64,000 nt of DNA from JBNKHH01 sp050290245 (GTDB lineage Bacteria > Pseudomonadota > Alphaproteobacteria > Rhodobacterales > Rhodobacteraceae), in contig JBNKHH010000071.1 of the NCBI GenBank assembly GCA_050290245.1, positions 34,089-98,088 of the forward strand. Direction: 5' to 3'. Below, in pieces: positions 44,334-52,347 of this stretch (position 1 is its first letter; each line of letters starts with the position of its first letter). The notes below the pieces were generated by a model. That model did not search any database and was not told the DNA's origin. It saw nothing but the letters and a program-made list of their open reading frames with translations. Position numbers and translations under genes: made by a program.

Positions 44334-44364
44334 CAAGAGGAAAAGGCGGCCAAGGGCCGCCTTT
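44334..44364 (-). terminator. Intrinsic terminator of the degenerate Hint gene
   Basis: A 10-base-pair stem (AAAGGCGGCC / GGCCGCCTTT) with a 3-base loop and TTTTCCTCTT on the minus strand, 24 bases beyond the stop at 44388. Confidence 0.85.
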
Positions 44365-44387
44365 CCTGTATTAATGTGAGAGAAGCG

Positions 44388-45023
44388 TCAGCTATCGAGC
44401 GGGAAATGGAGGTAGAGGCCTTCGCAGTAGATATCGGCAGCTTCGCCGACGTGAAACATGGTATAGCTCAACCCGGTTTCGTACAGTCGGCGAACACCGG
44501 GGCGCGAGATCAGCATTGCCGCCTCGCGGGCACTGGAAAGGCTTGAAGCCTCGTCGGCCACAACGACCTGGCGCGGCGAAACCAGGATTTCCTGGCCAGG
44601 TGCGCTCGGCCCAAGGGCACCGGGGGCAATCGAGATCGGATTCGAGTCCGGCTTCAGATTCAGGATGTGCTCGTCCAGCATGATACGGTTCACCCAGACG
44701 ATGGGCTTGTACTCACCGGCTCGGGTCAGAACCTGGTCGCCCTTGCGCAGGGCCACAGCATGAACGTCGCCGAAATTTGTTCTGACGCGCGTCATCGGAG
44801 CCAGGCCGGGCAGCGGCCATCGTTCGATTCCGTCTTGCTGGGGGTGCGATGCCGTACAGGCCGACTCTGCCTTGGCCGGGGAGTCTTCGCGGGCCGGAGC
44901 CGTCCGCCCCGCCATCCGCAGTTGGGCTTTTTGGCCGGCGGCAGTCTGTTTTCTGCCAACTTTGCTGATTGCCCGCATCAAGCCAAAAGATTGGTCGGCC
45001 GGCGCCGCTTCAGGAGTACTCAT
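44388..45023 (-). CDS. Hint_2-like protein lacking the catalytic Cys and His
   Basis: A 211-residue protein. The C-terminal part from about residue 73 aligns by eye with the Hint protein at 30583-31251: GLAPMTRVRT matches CFTPGTLIAT, then RKGDQVLTRAGEYKPIVWVNR, GALGPSAPGQEILVSPRQVVV, and a similar tail. The nucleophile Cys is Gly73 here and the SPNH His is replaced (SPRQ), so self-cleavage is not expected. The first 70 residues are charged and low-complexity with no signal peptide. It may be a scaffold or a relic. ATG at 45023 has AGGTG upstream; a complex leader precedes it. Confidence 0.75.
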   Translation of the reverse strand: MSTPEAAPADQSFGLMRAISKVGRKQTAAGQKAQLRMAGRTAPAREDSPAKAESACTASHPQQDGIERWPLPGLAPMTRVRTNFGDVHAVALRKGDQVLTRAGEYKPIVWVNRIMLDEHILNLKPDSNPISIAPGALGPSAPGQEILVSPRQVVVADEASSLSSAREAAMLISRPGVRRLYETGLSYTMFHVGEAADIYCEGLYLHFPLDS

Positions 45024-45541
45024 AACTCACCTCACACATCCCGCTTCGCGGGTACTCGAAACCCCGTCGAAACGGGAAACAAAAACTATGGGACGTGCCG
45101 ACCGCCACTCAGTGGCACGTCCCTAACAAAAAAACCGGCACAGCATCCGGAACACTCACTAACACGATCGGGCAAGAGGAGTGGTTCACCTGATCGCTTA
45201 CAGGCTCTTTGTCTCACAGGGTGTGGGCGAGAATTTGACGAGAACTTTAGCAATGGGGCTGGATTTGGGTATTCTTTGAAACCGCTGCCCCAAATATGGG
45301 GGGGCACGGTTTCTATCGGAGCAACAGTAACAGCAACCTGATCCGTAAAACCGATCGAAGTCCTTGTTTTCCTGACACGCGCGTTTCCGCAACAAAGACA
45401 ATGGCGTTAAGGAAAATGCCTTGGATTTGGCGAAATCTTTCGGATTTCGTTCCTGGTGTGCGGACGAAACAAACCGTTTCCAATCTGAGGCCACCCCATT
45501 TCAGCGATTGCGCGTCCTTCAGCAATGGCCAGAATGCCCGC
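45024..45541. other. 518-base intergenic region with hairpins, between the degenerate Hint gene and the pqiA pair
   Basis: No convincing gene is present. The left third, read on the minus strand as the Hint leader, has several inverted repeats, including the 10-pair stem at 45090-45123. The right part up to 45541 holds the promoter of the first pqiA gene, which I cannot place. Two minus-strand open frames here (45086-45307 and 45198-45494) are Cys/Arg-rich and have no ribosome site. Confidence 0.5.
45077..45123 (-). promoter_or_regulatory. Terminator-like hairpin in the leader of the degenerate Hint gene
   Basis: On the minus strand GGGACGTGCC pairs over 10 bases with GGCACGTCCC around a 14-base loop, followed by ATAGTTTTTG. 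A competing inner hairpin (GCCAC/GTGGC) lies in the loop. With no gene upstream to terminate, an attenuator in the Hint leader is the simplest reading. Confidence 0.4.
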
Positions 45542-46150
45542 ATGTTCCATCCTGACGCCGATCTGATAGCTTGCCCGACCTGCGACGTTCTCAGTCCCGC
45601 CTCGATTCCGCAGGCCGGTGAAAAACTCAGATGTCCCAGATGCCGTGCCGTATTGATCGCACCGCGCCGCCACGCCGGACTCAAGGTCATGGCCTTGGCC
45701 TTGGCCTCTCTCGTTCTGGTCTGGGGCGCGGCAACGATGCCGTTCATCCGTATTCGCCGATTTGGTCTCTCTAACGAGGCAACTCTTCTGGACGTCGCCT
45801 TCAGTTTTTCCGGCGCACTTCTGGCCCTGGCCGTCGTCGTACTGGGGATGATTTTGGTCCTGCCCCTGATCCGCGCGGCCCTGTCACTCTATGTATTGGC
45901 GCCGCTGGTGATTGGCCGCCCTCCCCTGCGTCATGCCAGACGGGTATTCATCTGGTTCGAAGCCCTGCGTCCCTGGTCCATGGCAGAGATATTTGCGCTT
46001 GGTGCCGGTGTGGCCATGATAAAAATCGCTGATCTTGCGCATGTCACTTTGGGACCGGCCTTCTGGATGTTCGCCGGGCTGGTTGTTGTGATCATTATCC
46101 AGAACAGCTTGATGTGCCGTTGGAGTGTCTGGGAGTCTCTGGACGCATGA
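45542..46150 (+). CDS. PqiA-domain membrane protein, first half
   Basis: A 202-residue protein with a zinc-ribbon-like N-terminus (CPTCDVLSPAS, then RCPRCRAVL; four Cys) and four membrane helices, the last near residue 180. This is one repeat of paraquat-inducible protein A, an inner-membrane partner of MCE proteins in lipid transport across the envelope. In E. coli PqiA two such repeats are fused; here they are separate genes joined by an ATGA overlap. The start MFHPDAD is chosen as it immediately precedes the ribbon; ribosome site is weak. Confidence 0.82.
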   Translation: MFHPDADLIACPTCDVLSPASIPQAGEKLRCPRCRAVLIAPRRHAGLKVMALALASLVLVWGAATMPFIRIRRFGLSNEATLLDVAFSFSGALLALAVVVLGMILVLPLIRAALSLYVLAPLVIGRPPLRHARRVFIWFEALRPWSMAEIFALGAGVAMIKIADLAHVTLGPAFWMFAGLVVVIIIQNSLMCRWSVWESLDA

Positions 46151-46755
46151 GCGAGCTTGTGACGGCAAAAAGCCAAAACCTCGTTGGCTGTATGCGCTGC
46201 GCCCGCGTCTGGCCGATCGACCAGCTCCGGTGCGGACGTTGTGGCGCACGCCTGGTCAGTCGTTCGCGCGCCAGCCTTTTGCGCGTCTGGGGTTGGTGGG
46301 GGCTGGGCGTCGCTGCCTATGTCCCGGCAAATATCCTGCCCATGCTCGAAACACGCATGTTCTTTACCAAAAGCGCCGACACCATCGTCGGCGGCGCGCT
46401 CAAGCTGGCTCAGCATGGCTCGTACCTGGTTGCGGCTGTCATTCTCCTTGCGTCGGTCTTCATCCCTCTGGCGAAGTTCATGGCCATAGCCTATCTCGCC
46501 CTGTCGATCCGCAGAGGGAGGCCCCTCAGCGCCCACTGGCAACACCGCGTGTTCCATTTCGTCGAATTCATCGGTCGATGGTCGATGGTGGACGTCTTTG
46601 TCGTCGCCATCCTTTCATCGCTTGTTCAATTCTCGCTGATCGCCACAGTGAGGCCGGGTCTTGGGGCCCTGGCTTTCGCCCTCTCGGTGATCTTTACGAT
46701 GCTATCGGCCCAAAGCCTGGATCAACGGTTGATTTGGGACCTCGATGACAGCTAG
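46147..46755 (+). CDS. PqiA-domain membrane protein, second half
   Basis: A second 202-residue PqiA repeat with its own ribbon (CMRCARVWPI, RCGRCGARL) and four helices (GWWGLGVAAYVPANILPML opens the first). The segment SADTIVGGALKLAQHGSYLVA and FIGRWSMVDVFVVAIL are PqiA hallmarks. It is translationally coupled to the preceding gene. No pqiB (MCE) or pqiC gene follows; the next gene is convergent and overlaps its end by four bases. Confidence 0.85.
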   Translation: MSELVTAKSQNLVGCMRCARVWPIDQLRCGRCGARLVSRSRASLLRVWGWWGLGVAAYVPANILPMLETRMFFTKSADTIVGGALKLAQHGSYLVAAVILLASVFIPLAKFMAIAYLALSIRRGRPLSAHWQHRVFHFVEFIGRWSMVDVFVVAILSSLVQFSLIATVRPGLGALAFALSVIFTMLSAQSLDQRLIWDLDDS

Positions 46756-48407
46756 CCGTTCAACTGCATGACCTTGCCGCTGTCCAGCAACCCGCTCCAG
46801 CGCAGGGGCGAGATCGGGTATTCCTTGTCTTTGGCCAGACGCTCGAAGGAAAAATCCGGTTCTAGTTCTTTTAGCCGCAACCCGATCCGAAAGGCATCAT
46901 CCGGTCGGTCGGAAGCTGCATAAAGCGCAGTCAGGTATCGAAGCGGCGGTCGAAACTCGGGTGCCAAAGCATGGGCCGCCTCGGCCAGCCGCAGGGCCTC
47001 TTCCCTTCGACCGGTCAGGGCTGCCGTCAGGCAGCGGCCGAAATCCCACCAATGGCCAAAAGGGGATCCAGAGCTCATCTTCTGGGCACGTACCGCCAGA
47101 GCATGGGCCTCTCCGATGTCGCCCGCATAAAGCTTGGCCGTCGCCAGACTGTCCCAAGCCAGCGGATTTGCCGGGTTCAGCGAGACGCTGCGCCGGGCCA
47201 GTTCCATGCAAACGCTGACGTCGTTGTCCAGGACCAGCCGCGTGTTAGCCACTGCGGCGACAACCATGGAATTCATCGGTTCGCGCTCTATCGCCTCGGT
47301 GCACAGCCGCCGCGCCTCCTGCGCCAGGTCCTCGGACCGCGTTGCGTGCCGCTCGACATGCTGGATCACCCGCAACTGCGCGCGCCAGGCCTTGGACAGA
47401 GCACCGCCCCCAAGGCCCTCGGCGCGCATCAGCATGTTGTCGGCTTCGACGAGGGCCTCGGGGCGAAGGCAGAATATCTTGCGGATTGCCAGGCGAGTCA
47501 GCAAATTGGCATCCCTCAGATCCGAGGACTGGACAATCGGAGCCGTCATCGCTTCGGCCAGGGCGTCGATCAACTGGTTGCCGAGCGAGACGAACTGCAA
47601 GTCCTCGACTGGCGGAGCGCCGTGCAACTGGGTCGAAGTCATCCCGGACCAAACCAGGGACTGAGGGTCTCCGTGACGAATACGCACCCTTAGCCCAACA
47701 GTCGCCCCATCCCCCCGGAACGCCTGAACTTCGACGCGGAAGTCCGATGCTGCAGACTGCCCTCCAAGGCGCACTTCAGTCGCCAAGGTCTCACGCATGG
47801 AGCGGGCAACACAGTCGACGAAAATATCCTCAATCAAGGTCAGATCGTCAATTTCCGTCTTCCCGGTGGCAAAGACGACGACAGGCACGCTGACCGGCGG
47901 GCGGGCGACAAAGGCGGCGGCGGGCCTTGCGATGGACGGACGCTCCTTGGCCCGATGCTGCCGCAGCCAGTCGCCTATGCGATGGCTGTCGTCGTTCAGG
48001 GCAAGCCCTTCAAGGAATTCTTCACCCGGCTCCGGGGACGGCACAACCAACTTATCAAGTTCCAGGTTCACGCTGCGGCGGTCGCTGCGAAAACAGTCGA
48101 CATGGCTGCCAAGCGCCCGGCGTATTTCGCTCAGGGCCTGCCGGAGGCTGGCCGCCGCCTTCTGGTCAGGGCTGTTCGGCCAAAGGCGTCTTTGCAGCCA
48201 AAGTCGGCCGCGCCCACCGGTTTCGCTGGTCGCAAGAAGCGCGATGATGGCTTGGGACTTGGCACTCTTCGGCGCAAGATCGGTCCCATCGGGTGCCTGC
48301 ATACGAAAGCGACCGAAGAGATTTAGCCGGATTTCGCCGCCTGTTCCCATGCCTCTCCCCCTGCCGAGTGGTGAAATCCTCGTACCCACCTGTTCGGATA
48401 TGAACAT
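46752..48407 (-). CDS. SARP-like winged-helix transcriptional regulator with TPR C-terminus
   Basis: A 551-residue soluble protein. Residues about 25-125 are an OmpR-like/SARP winged helix: LNLFGRFRMQAPDG, the LAPKSAKSQAIIALLA helix, RLWLQRRLWPNSPDQKAAASLRQALSEIRRAL in pieces. A middle domain (170-300) of unknown type follows, and residues 330-520 are TPR-like helices (ARRSVSLNPANPLAWDSL, AEAAHALAPEFRPPLRYL). Such proteins activate secondary-metabolism or stress genes. ATG at 48407 has GAGG four bases upstream. It is divergent from the haloperoxidase/protease operon across 155 bases, which it may control. Confidence 0.8.
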   Translation of the reverse strand: MFISEQVGTRISPLGRGRGMGTGGEIRLNLFGRFRMQAPDGTDLAPKSAKSQAIIALLATSETGGRGRLWLQRRLWPNSPDQKAAASLRQALSEIRRALGSHVDCFRSDRRSVNLELDKLVVPSPEPGEEFLEGLALNDDSHRIGDWLRQHRAKERPSIARPAAAFVARPPVSVPVVVFATGKTEIDDLTLIEDIFVDCVARSMRETLATEVRLGGQSAASDFRVEVQAFRGDGATVGLRVRIRHGDPQSLVWSGMTSTQLHGAPPVEDLQFVSLGNQLIDALAEAMTAPIVQSSDLRDANLLTRLAIRKIFCLRPEALVEADNMLMRAEGLGGGALSKAWRAQLRVIQHVERHATRSEDLAQEARRLCTEAIEREPMNSMVVAAVANTRLVLDNDVSVCMELARRSVSLNPANPLAWDSLATAKLYAGDIGEAHALAVRAQKMSSGSPFGHWWDFGRCLTAALTGRREEALRLAEAAHALAPEFRPPLRYLTALYAASDRPDDAFRIGLRLKELEPDFSFERLAKDKEYPISPLRWSGLLDSGKVMQLNG

Positions 48408-48435
48408 GCGCCCTCGTGATGATCAAGAAATCTGT

Positions 48436-48446
48436 TGTCTCAGACA
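48436..48446. promoter_or_regulatory. Palindrome in the shared promoter region of regulator and operon
   Basis: TGTCT-C-AGACA, a perfect 5-base inverted repeat with one central base, is 28 bases before the regulator start and about 117 before the PAP2 start. It is a plausible but short binding site. Confidence 0.35.
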
Positions 48447-48562
48447 GAGTGCGATTGGCGTGAATGCAGCGTGAAATCCGGCGCTGGCGGCCACGTTATT
48501 CTTGAAAAAGCTCTGGTTCGCCTTCGTAAATGGTTAACAACTTAAACGCGAGGGGTCACGAC

Positions 48563-49666
48563 ATGCCGGCATTTGGCAAGGGTCAGGGGAAAGGCCAAGG
48601 CAAGGGACAAGGCAAAGGTCAGGGCAAGGGCCAAGGTAAAGGTCAAGGCAAAGGTCAGGGAACCGACCACGCTGGCGGGGAAGGTTCGGGAAGCCTCAGT
48701 TCGGCTCTTATTACCACACACGACGGGATCGTCGGCTATTGGGATGGCACGCCACTGCGCAGCCCTGCGCCGATTGGCAAGGGGGACGCGGATCTCAAAT
48801 ATCTGTCGACCGAAGTGCGCGCGAACCTCCTGGACTCAATGTTGTTTCCAGACTTCCGGCTTTCCGGGTCAGATGGCCAGGCATCGCTTGCCGTGCAGGG
48901 CGTGCCGCTGGTCACCCTGATCCGGCCAGGCAGGGACGTTTTCGAACAACAGCTTGCGATGGTGCGCGCCTATTCCGACCTTCGCGAAGACCGCATGGAC
49001 GAAATTCTCGAACAGACCGAAGACCTCCTGTCCTTTTACGGTGCGCTCGGCTACCTCAGCGCGGACCGGCACTCGAAAACGTTGACGCTGCTCTATACGG
49101 TTCTGCGTGTCGCGGTTCATGTCGAGATGCCGCTCAAGCATTTCTGCCGCGCGCCCCGTCCGATCGACTACGCGGTCCAAATCCAACCCATGATCCAGAC
49201 GCCGGACCATTCCAGCTATCCGTCCGGTCATGCGACCGAGGTTTTCACGGCCTCAACCGTTCTGGCGCGACTGATGACGGGGCTTGGGCCGAAAGCCAGC
49301 CTGACCGACACCGGCTCCAAGGCGACGATGGCCGCAATGACGTTCAAACTTGCGCACCGCATCGCAACCAATCGCAGCGTGGCGGGTGTGCATTTCCCTG
49401 TGGACTCTGCGGCAGGTGCGATGGTCGGCTGCGCCCTGGGCGAAGCGCTCTACCGGATCGCGGCCGACAACACCGATTGGCCCTCCGAGATCACCGTCGA
49501 TTTCCAACCGTCCGCTCCCAACACGGCACCGTTCGATCTGACGCTCGGGTGGCTCAGCGGCGAACTCGGCCCCGATGCGCCCCAGGGACTTGTGGCAAAT
49601 GATGCCACGATCTTCGGCAAGCTCTGGAAAGAGGCCGAGGCGGAATGGGCGGAGCTTATCCCATGA
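48563..49666 (+). CDS. PAP2/vanadium-haloperoxidase superfamily protein with N-terminal GKGQ repeats
   Basis: A 367-residue protein. Residues 5-32 are seven exact GKGQ repeats. The C-terminal half has all three signatures of the PAP2 phosphatase/vanadium haloperoxidase superfamily: KHFCRAPRP (Lys192, Arg199), PSGHA (His223) and NRSVAGVHFPVD (Arg271, His277, Asp281). No membrane helices or signal peptide are seen, which argues for a soluble vanadate-dependent haloperoxidase or soluble phosphatase, not a lipid phosphatase. ATG at 48563 has GAGGGG nine bases upstream, better than the ATG at 48530. Its stop overlaps the protease start by four bases. Confidence 0.85.
   Translation: MPAFGKGQGKGQGKGQGKGQGKGQGKGQGKGQGTDHAGGEGSGSLSSALITTHDGIVGYWDGTPLRSPAPIGKGDADLKYLSTEVRANLLDSMLFPDFRLSGSDGQASLAVQGVPLVTLIRPGRDVFEQQLAMVRAYSDLREDRMDEILEQTEDLLSFYGALGYLSADRHSKTLTLLYTVLRVAVHVEMPLKHFCRAPRPIDYAVQIQPMIQTPDHSSYPSGHATEVFTASTVLARLMTGLGPKASLTDTGSKATMAAMTFKLAHRIATNRSVAGVHFPVDSAAGAMVGCALGEALYRIAADNTDWPSEITVDFQPSAPNTAPFDLTLGWLSGELGPDAPQGLVANDATIFGKLWKEAEAEWAELIP
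48575..48658 (+). repeat. Seven 12-base repeats coding for GKGQ
   Basis: Seven tandem 12-base units encode Gly-Lys-Gly-Gln. Third positions differ between units (AAG/AAA, CAG/CAA, all four Gly codons occur), so the protein sequence is conserved beyond what recent slippage would give. Confidence 0.95.
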
Positions 49667-51645
49667 CTTTGTCCTGGACCGGATGGGAGACCGATCCCTC
49701 GGCCGCCGCCGGGATCTCCCCTTATATTGACTGGCTAAAGGCGGTTTCCTTCGATGGGCAGGATGAAAAGGACGATCTCTCGATCGCCCCCCTGCCCCTT
49801 TCACCGCTGGCGGCGTTGATCAGCGGAAACACGACATCCCCTGCGCCCTTGCCGGGATTCGCCCGTCCGGGAGCCACGGACACAGTGGCTGCCGATCCGC
49901 TGATCGAACTGACCTGGATGCCGGATCAGGACTGCACCATTGTCGGTGTCATCGACAGCGCCATTTCGCTGGCCCACGCCCGGTTCCGTCGGCTGGATGG
50001 CGGATCGCGTTTTCTGTCGGCCTGGCTGCAAGGGGGCGACTGGCGGTCCGGAGCTGCCGTACCCTTCGGGCGCGAACTGTTCCGCACCGAGATCGACCGG
50101 CTGATGTTCCGCGCCATGGTTGCGGGGGCCATCGACGAGCCAACGTTCGACCGCTCTGCTGGCCTGACCCAGTTCGGCCATGCGCGTGGCGACCGGAGGT
50201 TGGAAAACAATGCCACACACGGAACTTTCGTTACAGATCTTGCGGCCGGATTCGACCTCAGACAATCGTCGCAGGATGAATTCCGCCGCCGTTTGCCGAT
50301 CATCGGAGTCGGGTTGCCGCCCCGCACGTCCATGGGGTCGTCGGGCAACTTCCTTGAATTCTTTGCCACACATGCCGTCGAGTATATCGTCGACAGGGCC
50401 GACCGCATCTGGCGCGCCTGTGGCTACGACGAGGGCGGCGGTTTTCCCATTGTGATCAACATGTCCTACGGTCTCCAGGCAGGACCGAAGGACGGGTTCA
50501 TGCTGATCGAAGAAGTCCTCCGCGCTATCGAGAGCGCCGCCAACGCGGCCAATCGACCGATACGCGTCATTCTGCCCGCCGGGAATGATCTTTTGTCCGA
50601 GGGGGCCGCCGCCTTCGATCTTGGGCCGGGCGATGCTCATTCCATCGACTGGCGCATCTCTCCCGAAGACCACACCCCGAACTATGCAGAGCTTTGGTCC
50701 GATGAACTGCCCGGCAATGGCGGGCCGCACCCGCATCACCCGTTGAACCTGTCAGTCTCGCCCCCGCACGGGCCGCACGGACCTGTACAGGCTGGCCAGC
50801 ACGGCCAGCGCATGACATTGGTCGACGACAGCAGGCCGGATGTTCCGCTCGCGCGGATCTACTGTCGCAAACATGCGCCCAAGGCACAGGGCGCGCACCC
50901 GAATTGGCATCGGGTAGCCTATGTTGTCTGCACCGCCCCGACGCTGAGTCAGGACCGCATGTTTGGTGCGCCTGCCGGACGCTGGTCGTGGGTGGTGAGT
51001 GCGGCCAGCGCGACCAGGGGATACGCCTATGTCCAGTCCGACCAAAGCCTGACATTCGGCAGCGATACGGGACTGGTCTCGACCTTTGCCCATCCCGATT
51101 TCAAGCCGCGCGATGAATTTGGCCGTTTCATCGACGTCTACAGCTATCCGACGGATGGCAGCGCGCCGCAGGACACAGACGCCACACCCCCCATGCGTCG
51201 GCGCGGCACGATGAATGCAATCGCCTCCCTGCCCGAAGCACGTGTTATCGGCAGCTACCGCGCGACCGACGGCAAACCATCGACGTTTTCAAGTGCTGCC
51301 ACGTCCGACGTTGTCGGAGTTGGCCGTGCCGCACCGACGTCCCTACTCCCGGGCGCAGACGGTGCGGCACGCTTCGGCTTGATGGCAGCGGGGTCGAAAA
51401 GCGGCTCTGCGGCGATCATGGGCGGCACCAGTTTTTCAACGGCCCTGGCGACCCGGTCTGTGGCTCTGGCGATGCTCGATTGGATCGACGGCGGGCGCAG
51501 CGGAACACCACCTGGCGATGAGGTCTGGTTCCAGGCCCAGGCAAACCAGGACGAGAGTCAGGCAAATTGGCCCGGTACAACCATGCCGGAAAAAGGAGGT
51601 TTCGGGAGGCTGACCGCTCCAGCCAACGGGCGGATGCCCAGATAG
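49663..51645 (+). CDS. Subtilisin-family (S8) serine protease
   Basis: A 660-residue protein with the full catalytic set: Asp98 (TIVGVIDSAIS), His186 (NNATHGTFVTDLAAG), the oxyanion Asn308 (VILPAGNDL) and Ser590 (GGTSFSTALATRSVA). The distance from Asn308 to Ser590 is unusually long and includes a His/Pro/Gly-rich segment (PHPHHPLNLSVSPPHGPHG, residues about 355-373) and a beta-rich insert. There is no signal peptide or RTX repeat. The ATGA overlap at 49663 couples it to the PAP2 gene; the ATG six codons earlier is possible. The substrate is unknown; the PAP2 protein or a regulator are candidates. Confidence 0.88.
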   Translation: MTLSWTGWETDPSAAAGISPYIDWLKAVSFDGQDEKDDLSIAPLPLSPLAALISGNTTSPAPLPGFARPGATDTVAADPLIELTWMPDQDCTIVGVIDSAISLAHARFRRLDGGSRFLSAWLQGGDWRSGAAVPFGRELFRTEIDRLMFRAMVAGAIDEPTFDRSAGLTQFGHARGDRRLENNATHGTFVTDLAAGFDLRQSSQDEFRRRLPIIGVGLPPRTSMGSSGNFLEFFATHAVEYIVDRADRIWRACGYDEGGGFPIVINMSYGLQAGPKDGFMLIEEVLRAIESAANAANRPIRVILPAGNDLLSEGAAAFDLGPGDAHSIDWRISPEDHTPNYAELWSDELPGNGGPHPHHPLNLSVSPPHGPHGPVQAGQHGQRMTLVDDSRPDVPLARIYCRKHAPKAQGAHPNWHRVAYVVCTAPTLSQDRMFGAPAGRWSWVVSAASATRGYAYVQSDQSLTFGSDTGLVSTFAHPDFKPRDEFGRFIDVYSYPTDGSAPQDTDATPPMRRRGTMNAIASLPEARVIGSYRATDGKPSTFSSAATSDVVGVGRAAPTSLLPGADGAARFGLMAAGSKSGSAAIMGGTSFSTALATRSVALAMLDWIDGGRSGTPPGDEVWFQAQANQDESQANWPGTTMPEKGGFGRLTAPANGRMPR

Positions 51646-51766
51646 GAGAACGCAGTTCCCGATGACACGTCGGGTCGGCCGAAACAAGAGCTGGCCGGGC
51701 CGGTCACACCCTAAAGACGTGCTTTTCGTTGACGAGTTTCATCACCAAACACTTTTCAGCATTCGT

Positions 51767-51800
51767 GGGCCGGCGCACCGTGAGGCGCCGGCCCTATTTT
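51767..51800 (+). terminator. Terminator after the PAP2-protease operon
   Basis: A perfect 10-base-pair stem (GGGCCGGCGC / GCGCCGGCCC) with an 8-base loop, followed by TATTTT, 121 bases after the protease stop. Confidence 0.7.
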
Positions 51801-51831
51801 GCATGGTTATTTCGACGGCAACTGGTGGAAG

Positions 51832-52275
51832 CTATCCGTACAACTCTGCCGCCCGGCGTTCGAACGCCCGCACAACGCGCTGCATGGCATCATTGAAAAA
51901 CAACGTCGCCGTGCTTTGTAAAAGCTTGTTCCGAAACTCGAAATCGACATGAAAGTGAATGTCCGAGCCGCCCTCGGCGTCCTCGAACCGCCACGACGAC
52001 TCCATTTTGGAAAACGGGCCGTCCAGGTACTCCGTGTCGATCCTTTTCTTCTCGGGCCACAGCGTGACGCGGCTGCCGAACCGTTCGCGGAAAACCTTGA
52101 AAGAAATCACAAGGTCCGCCAGCATCACTTGTCTGTCGCCCTCGTCGGTCACCTCGCGGATGCGCGCGGCGGCGGTCCAGGGCAGAAACTTTGAATAGGA
52201 TTCAACATCCGCAACCAGATCGTACATCTGTTGGGCGCTGTAGGGCACACGGCGAGTTTCAGAGTGGGTCGGCAT
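51832..52275 (-). CDS. RatA/Coq10-type SRPBCC (START-like) protein
   Basis: A 147-residue member of the Coq10/RatA family, START-like lipid-binding cups. Coq10 binds ubiquinone and supports respiration; the RatA toxin label in databases comes from the E. coli homologue. Typical N-terminus THSETRRVPYSAQQMYDLVADVESYSKFLPW in pieces, then YLDGPFSKMESSWRFED and the C-terminal helix FFNDAMQRVVRAFERRA. In many relatives it lies next to lipA; here lipA is 5 kb away. Divergent from hpt. Confidence 0.9.
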   Translation of the reverse strand: MPTHSETRRVPYSAQQMYDLVADVESYSKFLPWTAAARIREVTDEGDRQVMLADLVISFKVFRERFGSRVTLWPEKKRIDTEYLDGPFSKMESSWRFEDAEGGSDIHFHVDFEFRNKLLQSTATLFFNDAMQRVVRAFERRAAELYG

Positions 52276-52347
52276 CGCTCAGGGTCTGGTCACATTCGGC
52301 CCCTTAGGTGTAAGGGTTGGGCCGAGGGGTCAAGGGGGAAGGCGCAA

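Noticed and set aside
48575..48658. Tandem 12-base repeats considered as a CRISPR or minisatellite
   Set aside because: There are no spacers, and the units are in frame inside a clear coding sequence with synonymous variation.
51662..51952. 96-residue frame after the protease gene
   Set aside because: It runs through the terminator hairpin and then antisense to the RatA-like gene; no ribosome site at correct distance.
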